Assembly (NCBI GenBank): GCA_934364985.1
Contig: CAKRMU010000008.1
Location: 53,302-117,301 of the forward strand
DNA: 64,000 bases
Source: an uncultured Porphyromonas sp.
GTDB lineage: Bacteria > Bacteroidota > Bacteroidia > Bacteroidales > Porphyromonadaceae
Direction: 5' to 3'
The position numbers and the translations under genes were made by a program. This document shows, piece after piece, positions 54,727-63,246 of this stretch. How positions within the stretch are numbered: position 1 is the first letter of the stretch; each line of letters begins with the position of its first letter. The notes beneath the pieces were generated by a model. It worked only from the letters and a program-made list of their open reading frames with translations. It was not told the DNA's origin and ran no database searches.

Positions 54727-56280
54727 TTATAGTGGGATGTTATCGTGCTTTTTAGCTGGCACAGTGAGCTTCTTATTCTGAAGTTGTCGAAGTGCTCTTA
54801 TGACACGGAAGCGGGTGTTACGTGGCTCTATGACATCGTCGATATAGCCATACGATGCAGCATTATATGGATTAGCGAATGCCTTGCGGTACTCTGCCTC
54901 TTTCTCGATTGCCTTAGCTGCTGGATCTTCTGCCTCCTTTACTTCTTTAGCAAATACTACTTCGACGGCACCGCTTGGTCCCATTACGGCAATCTCAGCG
55001 GTAGGCCAAGCATAGTTAATATCGCCACGGAGGTGCTTAGAGCTCATCACAATGTAGGCACCGCCATAGGCTTTACGGAGTATGCAGGTCACTTTAGGTA
55101 CGGTTGCTTCGCCGTAAGCGTAAAGGAGTTTAGCACCATGGGTAATAACGGCGTTATACTCTTGTCCTGTACCAGGTAGGAATCCAGGCACGTCGACAAG
55201 TGTAACAAGTGGAATATTGAATGCGTCGCAGAAGCGTACGAAACGTGCGGCTTTTCTTGAGGCGTTTACGTCAAGTGAGCCGGCTTTGCTCTTTGGTTGG
55301 TTGGCAACAATACCGACGCTCATACCACCGAATCGTGCAAATCCGCAGATGATGTTTTCGGCGAAATCTTTATGTACTTCAAGGAATTCACCATTATCGA
55401 TAATGGCACCTAATACTTCGTACATATCGTAAGCCTTATTGGGGTTATCGGGGATGATTTCGTTGAGGGCATCCTCCATACGATCTATCGGATCGTCGCA
55501 CTCGTAGATAGGAGCTTCCTCCATGTTGTTGGATGGGATAAAGCTCAATAGGTGGCGGATGAGGTCAATACCCTCTTGCTCGTTTGGAACTGCAAATTGA
55601 GCGACACCGCTCTTGGAGGTATGTACTGAAGCACCTCCGAGCTCTTCTTGTGTGACATCCTCGTGGGTGACGGTCTTAACTACTTTAGGGCCTGTTAGGA
55701 ACATATATGCTGAGCCTTCGACCATTATGATAAAGTCGGTTAGGGCTGGCGAATATACAGCTCCTCCTGCACAAGGACCGAAGATTGCGGATATTTGTGG
55801 TACGACACCACTGGCTAAGATGTTACGCTCAAATATCTCTGCATAGCCTGAAAGTGCATTAACACCCTCTTGAATACGGGCACCACCAGAGTCGTTGATA
55901 CCGATAACGGGTGCACCTACTTTCATAGCCATATCCATTACTTTGCAGATCTTAGCAGCATGCATCTCACCGAGGGAGCCGGCGATAGCTGTAAAGTCTT
56001 GTGCGTAAACATACACAAGCCTACCATTGATAGTACCGCTACCTGTTACGACACCATCACCGAGGACTTTGCTTTTGTCTACACCAAAGTTTGTGGAGCG
56101 GAGCTCTACGAACATATCGGTTTCCTCAAAACTGCCTTCGTCCAGTAGCATTGCCAAACGCTCGCGGGCGGTATATTTGCCCTTTTCATGCTGCTTTGCT
56201 ATTCTTTTCTCGCCGCCTCCGAGCCGTGCTTTTGCTCGTAGGTCTATCAGCTCTTGTATCTTTTCTACCTGAGTACTCAT
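54727..56280 (-). CDS. mmdA: Methylmalonyl-CoA decarboxylase carboxyltransferase subunit
   Basis: A 517-residue acyl-CoA carboxyltransferase. Two crotonase-like halves: the first with [15 protein letters not shown] and [16 protein letters not shown] (acyl-CoA site, near 129-175), the second with [26 protein letters not shown] and [18 protein letters not shown] (biotin site, near 365-420). The same fold serves propionyl-CoA carboxylase beta, so direction depends on partners: with mce, OadG, biotin carrier and the beta subunit in the operon, it is the transferase of the Na+ pump that turns methylmalonyl-CoA to propionyl-CoA. Confidence 0.93.
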   Translation of the reverse strand: MSTQVEKIQELIDLRAKARLGGGEKRIAKQHEKGKYTARERLAMLLDEGSFEETDMFVELRSTNFGVDKSKVLGDGVVTGSGTINGRLVYVYAQDFTAIAGSLGEMHAAKICKVMDMAMKVGAPVIGINDSGGARIQEGVNALSGYAEIFERNILASGVVPQISAIFGPCAGGAVYSPALTDFIIMVEGSAYMFLTGPKVVKTVTHEDVTQEELGGASVHTSKSGVAQFAVPNEQEGIDLIRHLLSFIPSNNMEEAPIYECDDPIDRMEDALNEIIPDNPNKAYDMYEVLGAIIDNGEFLEVHKDFAENIICGFARFGGMSVGIVANQPKSKAGSLDVNASRKAARFVRFCDAFNIPLVTLVDVPGFLPGTGQEYNAVITHGAKLLYAYGEATVPKVTCILRKAYGGAYIVMSSKHLRGDINYAWPTAEIAVMGPSGAVEVVFAKEVKEAEDPAAKAIEKEAEYRKAFANPYNAASYGYIDDVIEPRNTRFRVIRALRQLQNKKLTVPAKKHDNIPL

Positions 56281-56307
56281 ATATATAGTATCTAATGTTG
56301 TGACTAA

Positions 56308-56727
56308 TTACTTCTCCTCAGGGTGGCAACAGAGCTCAGTCAGTACCCTACCTGTGGTTTTTGGGTGTAGGAAGCCTATCATAAGACCTTCGGCTCCGCG
56401 TCGAGCGTGTTCGTCAATAAGCTGTGCACCTTGTGCCTTAGCCTCTTGGAGGGCTTTCTCAGTGTCGTCAACACAATAAGCGACGTGGTGTATGCCTTCG
56501 CCCTTCTTTTCGATAAACTTAGCTATGGTGCTATCGGGGCTGGTAGGCTCTAATAGTTCGATCTTGGTATCGGAGTTTCCCACCTTAAAAAATGCGGTTT
56601 TCACCTTTTGGTCTTCCACTACTTCGATGTTGTAGCATTTCCAGCCGAGTACATTCTCGTAGTAAGGTCTATGCTCCTCAATGCTTTTTACAGCGATGCC
56701 CAGATGCTCAATATGTGAGATATTCAT
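56308..56727 (-). CDS. mce: Methylmalonyl-CoA epimerase
   Basis: A 139-residue VOC-fold enzyme that interconverts the R and S forms of methylmalonyl-CoA. Metal-ligand positions follow the family: His in ISHIEHLGIAV (N-terminus), His in GIHHVAYCVDD (near 80) and Glu in VLTELC (near 132). It leads the decarboxylase operon, supplying the correct isomer from the mutase product. The mutase genes are not in the window. Its upstream TATATTTG box gives a leader of about 90 bases. Confidence 0.95.
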   Translation of the reverse strand: MNISHIEHLGIAVKSIEEHRPYYENVLGWKCYNIEVVEDQKVKTAFFKVGNSDTKIELLEPTSPDSTIAKFIEKKGEGIHHVAYCVDDTEKALQEAKAQGAQLIDEHARRGAEGLMIGFLHPKTTGRVLTELCCHPEEK

Positions 56728-56821
56728 GTCGCAATTGATTTATTTATATTACGTTATTGATTTACTTATATTCGTTATGCCGCAACTTGCCCTTATGATG
56801 TAAATGGGGCTTAATCTTCCG

Positions 56822-56829
56822 CAAATATA
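56822..56829 (-). promoter_or_regulatory. -7 promoter element of the mce-mmd operon
   Basis: Reads TATATTTG on the minus strand, 94 bp before the mce ATG. No TTTG at the usual -33 distance. Confidence 0.5.
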
Positions 56830-56909
56830 GACTTTATTCACTATATAACCTTATATTTAACGTATTATTTTGCAGAGCGTCGTTATGGATGTGTGGGATG
56901 GAAATGACG

Positions 56910-56946
56910 AAAGTCGGTTAACCGCAATAAACGATTAGCCGACTTT
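56910..56946. terminator. Probable terminator after the TPR membrane protein gene
   Basis: AAAGTCGG...CCGACTTT, a 15-position stem with one mismatch and one G-U pair, 28 bases after the stop of the minus-strand TPR gene. Only three T's close it on that strand, so it may be inefficient. Confidence 0.45.
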
Positions 56947-56974
56947 GACCTTATCATCTATGTAAATGCTATGG

Positions 56975-57673
56975 TTACTTGCTCAATTCTAAAGCTTGTA
57001 AGTGCTTTTGGGCTTCTCCTAAGAAGTTGGAAGCATAGTACTTATCTATAATCGTTTGATAGCTTGATCTTGCTTTTTCGGTATCGCCTAATGCCTCGTA
57101 TGCGACCCCTGCTTTTAGTAGGTAAAGTGGTGAGAGAAGGTCGTTATCGGCACGCTTTGCAGCCTGCTCGAAGTATTTGATGCCCTCTGACGTCTTGCCC
57201 AAATTTACGTAGCAATCACCGATAAGTCCGTAGATGCTTGGGCTAGCCATGGTATCTTTAGACTTAAACTTCTCGAGGTGCTTAATGGCATTCTCGTACT
57301 CCCCAAGATTGTAGTAGCAGATCCCTGCGTATGCATGAGCCACGTTGGCACTGGGTGTATTTTTGTAGTCGTTGATAATCGACAAGAACCCTTGCACGTC
57401 GGCACCATTGCCGTTAAGGGCTATAGCGAATGAGTCTACCCCGAAGTATGCTTCGGCTTTGTAGATGGCTTCTTCAGCCTTAGCGATGTGGGGCTTCCGG
57501 TATAGATTTTTGTAGGCAAAGAAGCCTGCAATCAATACTATTACGGCAATTGTTACTATCAGGATGGTTTTCTTGTTATCCTGAATATACTTTTCGGACT
57601 TGCTGAGGGCTTCGATGGCTCCTTCCTCGATTTTTTCAGCGTTGTCTTGTGGCTCTACGTTCTTGCTACTCAT
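56975..57673 (-). CDS. Membrane-anchored tetratricopeptide protein (YfgM-like)
   Basis: A 232-residue protein. One membrane helix at about 36-54 (TILIVTIAVIVLIAGFFAY) after a short acidic cytosolic N-terminus, then four to five TPR units (about 70-225) with tyrosines and alanines in TPR positions (HAYAGICYYNLGEYENAIKHL). E. coli YfgM has the same layout and works with the SecYEG translocon, but homology at that level is only suggestive. It is a single-gene unit with a near-consensus promoter. Confidence 0.82.
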   Translation of the reverse strand: MSSKNVEPQDNAEKIEEGAIEALSKSEKYIQDNKKTILIVTIAVIVLIAGFFAYKNLYRKPHIAKAEEAIYKAEAYFGVDSFAIALNGNGADVQGFLSIINDYKNTPSANVAHAYAGICYYNLGEYENAIKHLEKFKSKDTMASPSIYGLIGDCYVNLGKTSEGIKYFEQAAKRADNDLLSPLYLLKAGVAYEALGDTEKARSSYQTIIDKYYASNFLGEAQKHLQALELSK

Positions 57674-57709
57674 ATTATTAATATGTAATATGTTATTAAT
57701 TCAGTGTGC

Positions 57710-57739
57710 AAATGTACACATTATTCTCTAACTATCAAA
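57710..57739 (-). promoter_or_regulatory. Promoter of the TPR membrane protein gene
   Basis: On the minus strand: TTTG (57736-57739), 18 bp, TACATTTG (57710-57717). Both boxes match the Bacteroidota consensus. The ATG lies 36 bp beyond. Confidence 0.72.
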
Positions 57740-57911
57740 TATATTAACCTTTTTGCATTGCTTATATGAGTAGGAAGTGCTTTCAAGTTGTCTATTACGT
57801 GACCTATGCATAGGGGGGGGAGTTTAGGTCTCATCCCTTATTTTTTATTTCAGTTCCCCTTTTTTGATAGTTGCACTTGGGTAGCTTAGCAATCATGGGG
57901 TCACATTTTTT
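57740..57911. other. Intergenic stretch with a G8 run
   Basis: Between the promoter at 57710 and repeat copy 8. A run of eight G at 57813-57820 is the only notable feature; it is not in a gene. Confidence 0.4.
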
Positions 57912-58003
57912 AGGATCCCCTATATTCGTCTCAACGTATTCCCTATATTCGTCAGGACAAATACCCGGTATTTGCCGTGGCGTATTCCCTATATCCTTTT
58001 TTA
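57912..58003. repeat. 23-bp palindromic repeat array, copy 8 (4 units)
   Basis: Units start at 57912, 57935, 57958 and 57981. Units 1, 2 and 4 are direct copies of a CCCTATAT-centred core; unit 3 (AAATACCCGGTATTT) is a perfect 15-base palindrome around its central base. T runs lie on both sides. It sits between two divergent genes, 206 bp upstream of the right-hand -7 box. Confidence 0.92.
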
Positions 58004-58209
58004 TTAATAGTTAAATGTTGATTATCAGATATTTATAAATCAAGAGGAGTAATGGTTGCTAACGACCTCTCTTGTCAGTAAATACTCATGTAAAGAGGTG
58101 GATGCTAATGGATGTCGTTGTGTCGAAGTGCCGGGGTAGACTTTGGTGTTAAGCATAGGAGAAATCCTAAAAAGTAGTACCTCGAGGGGTAATCCTTGTA
58201 GGTTTTTGG

Positions 58210-58217
58210 TATCTTTG
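58210..58217 (+). promoter_or_regulatory. -7 promoter element of the PDZ-protein operon
   Basis: TATCTTTG, 38 bp before the ATG. No standard -33 box. Confidence 0.5.
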
Positions 58218-58255
58218 GGCATTGGAGATAGTTACAACTTTTTTGTTTGTAGATT

Positions 58256-59680
58256 ATGAATGTTTGTAAGAGATTATCAATAGTTATGGTGCTTGGGCTT
58301 TTGCCTTTGTGTCTTTTTGCCCAGAATAATAAAATCGGTGAGAGTAGCACTCGGTGCGAAGTAGGTCTGTTGTATCAGATTAGTTATCAGCCTAATTGGG
58401 GTGATTCACGTGCCGTTGTAGTGGAGGTATCGGAGGCAAGCCCGGCTGCCAAAGCAGGTATTCGCATGGGGGATATTATCGAGGCTATTGACGGAAAAGC
58501 GACTAAAGACCTATCAGAGGAGGAGATAAATGCTCTCCTTTTGGACCCTACTAAAGGAATGGTGGATATCGTGGTAAGCAACTTTGGGTATACTTCAAAG
58601 CACGTCGCTTTACAGAAGAAGTGTCGCCCTGCACAGGCTCTTTCGGAGGAGTTATTGGCACGCTCGTTTGCGATGTATAGCCTTGAGGATGTGACACAAC
58701 GCCGGTTTACGATGCCTTTTGCATACAGTGTCCCTGATCAGGTAGATTACAGGCGGTACAAGACCTTTAGTATGCAAAATGGTCAGCACGTTAGAGGGAT
58801 TGAGAAGAGTATCAAAGAGGAGTTGCAACGAAAAGGTCTCACTTATGAGCCAAAAGGAGGTGACCTTTTGGTGAGGGTGCAGGCGAACATCGTGGAGAAT
58901 CCTGACTATCGTGAGGGGGCCCAAAGTGACATGGAGATGGGGTTGAAGAACTATCGTGTCAATGTGCAGACAGGCGATATTGAGAAGTATCCTTTCCTTA
59001 GCATCAATGCTCCGAGCTTTACAGGTACGCATAAATTGGTGGCAAGCGTGGAGCTTTGGGACGCGTCCGGTAATAAATTAGTGTGGAGTGTCAAGGCTAA
59101 TGAGCGACTGAATGGCGACTACCCGGTGGATAAATACATGTCTAACTTTGCCCCTTTAATGTTGTCTAATTTCCCATTTGTGAGGTACGTAATGAACCCC
59201 AGTTTTGTGATTCATAAGAATAACTATCGCTACTTAGGTATCTATTACGATGCTACAGATTTACAGAGGGTGCTGTGGATTGATAAGGGAAGCCCTGCTG
59301 ATCGAGCAGGACTAAGAGCAGGCGATAGGATACTCACCATCAATGGATTGCCTCTTAACTCTTCGGTGGAGAGGATGACAGATGCTTATATGGAATTCAT
59401 AAAAAAGAGTCTAAAACTCCGCGACGAAGAGAGCGTTTTCCCCAGCACCGACGGCTTCAAGCAGAATAAATACTGGCGTCTGGATAGATATCCAAACGTA
59501 ATGTCACTGATACAAGACCCTAAGTACCTCTCCTCTTTCAGCTATCTTTTTAGCCACAGAGGTTATATCCATACTCCAATAATTGAGAAGATAATATTGG
59601 AGGTCGATCGGGGAAAAGGCGCGGAGACAGTGTTTGTTACCCCTATATTATTGCACCGCGATTACCTCTCTCTCTATTAA
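58256..59680 (+). CDS. Secreted protein with two PDZ domains flanking a DUF4136 domain
   Basis: A 474-residue protein. Signal peptide (to LFAQ, residue 22); first PDZ about 40-120 (VVVEVSEASPAAKAGIRMGDIIEAIDG); DUF4136 domain about 155-315 (VDYRRYKTFSMQN and LRVQAN-like strands, KLVWSVKANERL); second PDZ about 330-400 (VLWIDKGSPADRAGLRAGDRILTINGLPL). DUF4136 is common in Bacteroidota envelope lipoproteins; PDZ domains bind protein C-termini. There is no protease domain. The two PDZ modules around a DUF4136 core suggest an adaptor that recognises periplasmic or secreted peptides. It leads an operon with DUF3256 and a coiled-coil protein. Confidence 0.85.
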   Translation: MNVCKRLSIVMVLGLLPLCLFAQNNKIGESSTRCEVGLLYQISYQPNWGDSRAVVVEVSEASPAAKAGIRMGDIIEAIDGKATKDLSEEEINALLLDPTKGMVDIVVSNFGYTSKHVALQKKCRPAQALSEELLARSFAMYSLEDVTQRRFTMPFAYSVPDQVDYRRYKTFSMQNGQHVRGIEKSIKEELQRKGLTYEPKGGDLLVRVQANIVENPDYREGAQSDMEMGLKNYRVNVQTGDIEKYPFLSINAPSFTGTHKLVASVELWDASGNKLVWSVKANERLNGDYPVDKYMSNFAPLMLSNFPFVRYVMNPSFVIHKNNYRYLGIYYDATDLQRVLWIDKGSPADRAGLRAGDRILTINGLPLNSSVERMTDAYMEFIKKSLKLRDEESVFPSTDGFKQNKYWRLDRYPNVMSLIQDPKYLSSFSYLFSHRGYIHTPIIEKIILEVDRGKGAETVFVTPILLHRDYLSLY

Positions 59681-59685
59681 AAGAT

Positions 59686-60357
59686 ATGCGTAGGTGGGCT
59701 ATAGCTATATGTGTGGCGTTATGCCTTTTCTCTACTTCTTTTGCTGAAGAGAGGGATGTCCGTTCGCTCTTTTTGTCGATACCAGAGGCAGTTTTGCCCC
59801 ACTTTGAGCCTGAGCATAGAGTGGCATTATTGGAGCAGTACGATAGGGATAGAGCGGGCTATATAGAGGATGCAATAGTCGTCATTAATAACTTTCAAGG
59901 TAGGTCGAGTATCACTCAGATTGCCGATGGTTTTATGGCTATCCGGTTGGACGAAGAGGTAACTCTGCAAATCAAAATGCTCATGGATGGTAGAGGAAAC
60001 AGCGTTATCAGCCTCCTCTACACAACTACTTCCCTCCCCCATATGTCGGTACTTACTTTCTACGATGACGAGTGGCGTCGCTTGCCGAATGAGGAGTTTA
60101 TTGAGATGCCTTCATGGTCTCAGTTTTTACAAGACCCATCTATTGCCGAGACGAATGAAGTGAAAATGGTGATGAATGCTATCGGACCTCTCTTGTATAG
60201 ATGCCAGTGGATGAGCGACAGCGATGTGATGACCATCCAAGCGACTACATTTGAGAATCAAGTGCAGGCAAAGCTCTATCCCGAAGTAATGAAGTGGCTA
60301 AAAAGCGGAGGACTAAGGTATATTTGGCAACATGGTAAATTACAAAATGAGGCATGA
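59686..60357 (+). CDS. DUF3256 family secreted protein
   Basis: A 223-residue secreted protein: signal peptide (cleaved near TSFAEE, residue 20), then the pattern RDVRSLFLSIPEAVLPHFEPEHRVALLEQYDRD, typical of the Bacteroidota DUF3256 family. Function is unknown. It starts five bases after the PDZ protein gene and overlaps the next gene by four, so it is made with them. Confidence 0.8.
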   Translation: MRRWAIAICVALCLFSTSFAEERDVRSLFLSIPEAVLPHFEPEHRVALLEQYDRDRAGYIEDAIVVINNFQGRSSITQIADGFMAIRLDEEVTLQIKMLMDGRGNSVISLLYTTTSLPHMSVLTFYDDEWRRLPNEEFIEMPSWSQFLQDPSIAETNEVKMVMNAIGPLLYRCQWMSDSDVMTIQATTFENQVQAKLYPEVMKWLKSGGLRYIWQHGKLQNEA

Positions 60358-61253
60358 CGAATATCGATGATAAAGCACGGCAACGCAAGGCACTTTATAT
60401 CCTTGGGGGCATCATCCTACTTGTCTTAATTGGCATCGGGATTTACACAATAGCACATCAAAAAAAGCAGATAAGCGATATTCAAGCACTCGCACAACTG
60501 GAAAAAGAGACTCTCGAAGAGGAATACAACGAAGTGGCACTTCAGTATGAAGGCTTCAAAATAGAGGTAAAGAACGACTCCATACTCCAGCAACTTGAGA
60601 GCGAGCAAGCCAAGGTTAAGCGCCTCATGGAGGAGCTACAGACCATTAAGAATACCGATGCTCATCGGATCGCAGAGCTCAAACGAGAGCTCGAGACTCT
60701 CCGTAAGGTGCTTCGGCATTATGTGGTACAAATAGACTCGTTAAATAGAGAGAACGCCTCCCTAAGGTCGGAAAACCAAGAGGTGAAAAGGCAAATTAGC
60801 GAGGTGACAAATGAGACGTCGCGACTGAGAGAAGAGAAAAATCGTCTCACCGAGCAGGTAACCTTGGCAAGCAAATTGGCAGTATCCAACTTCTCTGTGA
60901 GAGCACTCAATGCACGCGGAAAGGAGACTAAGCGGATGCATAACATGAGACAACTCGAGTTTCGATTTACAATAGACAAGAACGTGACTGCAGAGCCTGG
61001 CTACCGCGATATATATGTACGGATCTCAACGCCGGATGATATCTTATTGCAGAAAGGTTCGGAAAGTGGCACTTTTGATTTTGAGGGTAGTCAGGTCGCT
61101 TACTCCATAAAAAGAGAGGTGGAATACGGAGGAGATGCCACTTCGGTCACGATGTATTGGGATATTGAGGAGTATTTAATCGAGGGCGTATATCGCGTCG
61201 AGCTATTTGCAGATGGGTATATCATCGGGCGTTATACCTTTACTTTAGGATGA
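60354..61253 (+). CDS. Single-pass membrane protein with long coiled coil
   Basis: A 299-residue protein with a short cytosolic start, one membrane helix (about 14-32), a coiled coil of about 140 residues (35-185, heptads of Leu/Glu/Lys/Arg) and a C-terminal beta-rich domain (about 190-299, ending RVELFADGYIIGRYTFTLG). Bacteroidota encode many such proteins, with unknown roles; the shape recalls division or envelope-spanning scaffolds. It ends the PDZ operon, six bases before the AlaX gene, which may be co-transcribed. Confidence 0.78.
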   Translation: MTNIDDKARQRKALYILGGIILLVLIGIGIYTIAHQKKQISDIQALAQLEKETLEEEYNEVALQYEGFKIEVKNDSILQQLESEQAKVKRLMEELQTIKNTDAHRIAELKRELETLRKVLRHYVVQIDSLNRENASLRSENQEVKRQISEVTNETSRLREEKNRLTEQVTLASKLAVSNFSVRALNARGKETKRMHNMRQLEFRFTIDKNVTAEPGYRDIYVRISTPDDILLQKGSESGTFDFEGSQVAYSIKREVEYGGDATSVTMYWDIEEYLIEGVYRVELFADGYIIGRYTFTLG

Positions 61254-61259
61254 TGAAGT

Positions 61260-61754
61260 ATGGTAGAAGAGGTGCGTTTTAATAATCACGACAAGAAGGA
61301 ATATCCACCAATGCACACCGCTGAGCATATCATTAACCAGGCGATGTGTCGGCTATTCGGTACGGGTAGAAGCACTAAAGCCCACATCGAAAAGAAGAAA
61401 TCCCGCCTTGATTTTCACTCAAATAAGCAGATGGGAAGTGCCGAGGTGGAAGCTCTTGAGAAGGAGGTTAATGCTGTTATAGTACAGGATTTGCCTGTTA
61501 CTTATTTGCTCTCGACACGATCCGAAGCCGAGCAATATGGTGTCGATATAAGCCGTATTCCAGCTGATTCATCTGATGCTGTGCGGATTGTTAAGGTCGG
61601 CAATTATGATACTTGTTTGTGCATTGGGTGCCATGTGGAGCATACACTTCAGATCGGTATCGTGGAGATTTATTCTCACGATTATTCTCCAGAAACTGAG
61701 ACGTTTCGTGTACGTTTTCGCCTTCGAGGTGCCGATCCCGTTTATGATGAGTAA
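61260..61754 (+). CDS. Alanyl-tRNA editing domain protein (AlaX-like)
   Basis: A 164-residue tRNA_SAD protein. H19 and H23 in HTAEH and the pair CIGCHV (near 118-123) form the zinc site of the editing domain that removes mischarged amino acid from tRNA(Ala). It corresponds to a small free-standing AlaX that lacks the N-terminal part of AlaRS. A family of non-editing homologues exists, so activity is not assured. Confidence 0.83.
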   Translation: MVEEVRFNNHDKKEYPPMHTAEHIINQAMCRLFGTGRSTKAHIEKKKSRLDFHSNKQMGSAEVEALEKEVNAVIVQDLPVTYLLSTRSEAEQYGVDISRIPADSSDAVRIVKVGNYDTCLCIGCHVEHTLQIGIVEIYSHDYSPETETFRVRFRLRGADPVYDE

Positions 61755-61778
61755 CTGTTAAGCTAATGGAGATATAGG

Positions 61779-62162
61779 ATGGAGCTAAAAGCGTATTTCG
61801 ATCATTTCAATTTCAATGTCTTGGATCTTCAGCGGAGTTTAGACTTTTATGGGCAGGCTTTAGGTCTCAAGGAAGTGAAGCGAAAGGTGGGAGATGACGG
61901 CTCCTTTATCCTCGTTTATCTCGGTGATGAAGCCACAACTTTTACACTCGAACTCACGTGGTTGCGAGACCGGAAAGAACCTTATGACCTTGGCGATCTT
62001 GAGTATCATCTCTGCCTTAGGGTGCATGGGGATTATGAGGAGTGGCGGGAGTATCACCGCGAGATGGGTTGTATCTGCTACGAAAATCACGATATGGGGC
62101 TGTACTTTATTAGTGATCCTGATGGTTATTGGATTGAGATATTACCTCACGGAAAGCTATGA
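61779..62162 (+). CDS. VOC family protein, glyoxalase I-like
   Basis: A 127-residue vicinal-oxygen-chelate protein. DHFNFNVLDLQRSLDFYGQALGL gives the first metal-ligand strand (H), YHLCLRVHGDYEEW the second, and FISDPDGYWIEILPHGK the terminal Glu-containing motif found in lactoylglutathione lyases. It probably detoxifies methylglyoxal or a related compound. Its stop overlaps the start of the regulator gene (ATGA). Confidence 0.82.
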   Translation: MELKAYFDHFNFNVLDLQRSLDFYGQALGLKEVKRKVGDDGSFILVYLGDEATTFTLELTWLRDRKEPYDLGDLEYHLCLRVHGDYEEWREYHREMGCICYENHDMGLYFISDPDGYWIEILPHGKL

Positions 62163-63184
62163 AAAATTATCCTCCTTTTGAAGAACGAGAGAAGCTGCAA
62201 GTAAAGAGGCGATTGGCGAAAGCGTTTGAGAGTCTTTCGCTTCGCGGTATTGTCGAGAATTACATTGACCTTTCCCAGCGCCTTAACATAAATATTTCTA
62301 CTGTCCGGGGAGCATTTAGCATAGCCTCTCCTTACCTTTCGAGGCGATTTATTGAGCGTTTTTTAGAGGAGTTTTCGGAGTATATCTCTCGCGATTGGTT
62401 GCTTAACGGCGAGGGGTCGATACGCCCCAAAATTGAGGTTAGACCTGAGGAGACTAAAACGGAGCGATGGAAACGCGTTGCCTATATTCTCAATCAAGAG
62501 CAGCTCTCGGTGCAGGATTTCGCAAAAGAAATAGGGATGACTAATCCAAGTACTATTTACCGGACACTTCACGAAAAGACGCGACCGAGTGATAATACGC
62601 TACAGATGATCCTTGATAGATTTCCTGAGTACGGCAAAAGGTGGTTATTCTATGGGCAAGGCACTCCCTATATCAAGCCACAAGGCTTATCGCCGGAGGC
62701 ATTGAGAAAGTCTACAGCTGAGCTGTATCATATTGACGAAACGATGACCTTCCCAGTTATCCCCGATGTGGCAGCCGCAGGTAGGCTAACGGGGTATGGA
62801 GACCCAGATCCTGATGGTTTTGAGATGATGTCGCTCCCTGTGGAGTACGTATATAGGGGCAACTACTATATATTTAAGGTGCGAGGGGTATCGATGGACG
62901 ATGGTACTACACTTGCTCTTTGCGATGGTGATAAACTACTGTGTCGAGAGGTGTCACGTGACTACTGGTCTATGGGGTTGCATCGTCACTCTTGGCTTTA
63001 TTTCGTTTTTGTCACGGTTAGTGAGGGAATAATTGTCAAGGAGGTCATAGATCAGGATTTGCAGAATGACACCATTACCTGCCATAGTATCAATCCGGAC
63101 TATCCTGATATCGTGCTACACCTCCGTGACATTGTGGGTATTTATAATGTAGTAGAGATAATCAGCCGTTCTCTTAGGCGTTAG
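62159..63184 (+). CDS. S24-type (CI/LexA-like) repressor with helix-turn-helix regions
   Basis: A 341-residue regulator. Two helical, HTH-like parts (about 20-75 and 100-150, the latter NQEQLSVQDFAKEIGMTNPSTIYRTLHEKTRPS) precede an S24 peptidase-like domain (about 210-330) with catalytic Ser245 in VRGVSMDDG and Lys294 in IIVKEV. The self-cleavage region is AAAGRLTG near 216-223. S24 repressors switch on genes after DNA damage or phage-type signals. Its length and two HTH-like parts differ from LexA (about 200 residues). It has no phage genes near it and sits between a glyoxalase and pyrH; targets are unknown. Confidence 0.82.
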   Translation: MKNYPPFEEREKLQVKRRLAKAFESLSLRGIVENYIDLSQRLNINISTVRGAFSIASPYLSRRFIERFLEEFSEYISRDWLLNGEGSIRPKIEVRPEETKTERWKRVAYILNQEQLSVQDFAKEIGMTNPSTIYRTLHEKTRPSDNTLQMILDRFPEYGKRWLFYGQGTPYIKPQGLSPEALRKSTAELYHIDETMTFPVIPDVAAAGRLTGYGDPDPDGFEMMSLPVEYVYRGNYYIFKVRGVSMDDGTTLALCDGDKLLCREVSRDYWSMGLHRHSWLYFVFVTVSEGIIVKEVIDQDLQNDTITCHSINPDYPDIVLHLRDIVGIYNVVEIISRSLRR

Positions 63185-63246
63185 CTGGGGTGCGATTTAA
63201 GCGAAATACTTATTCATTTGAGAGCAGAATAAAAAGTAGATATAGT

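Noticed and set aside
4230..58003. The 23-bp repeats as CRISPR arrays
   Set aside because: Units are contiguous with an 8-base spacer only, vary among themselves, always number four, and no cas genes are present.
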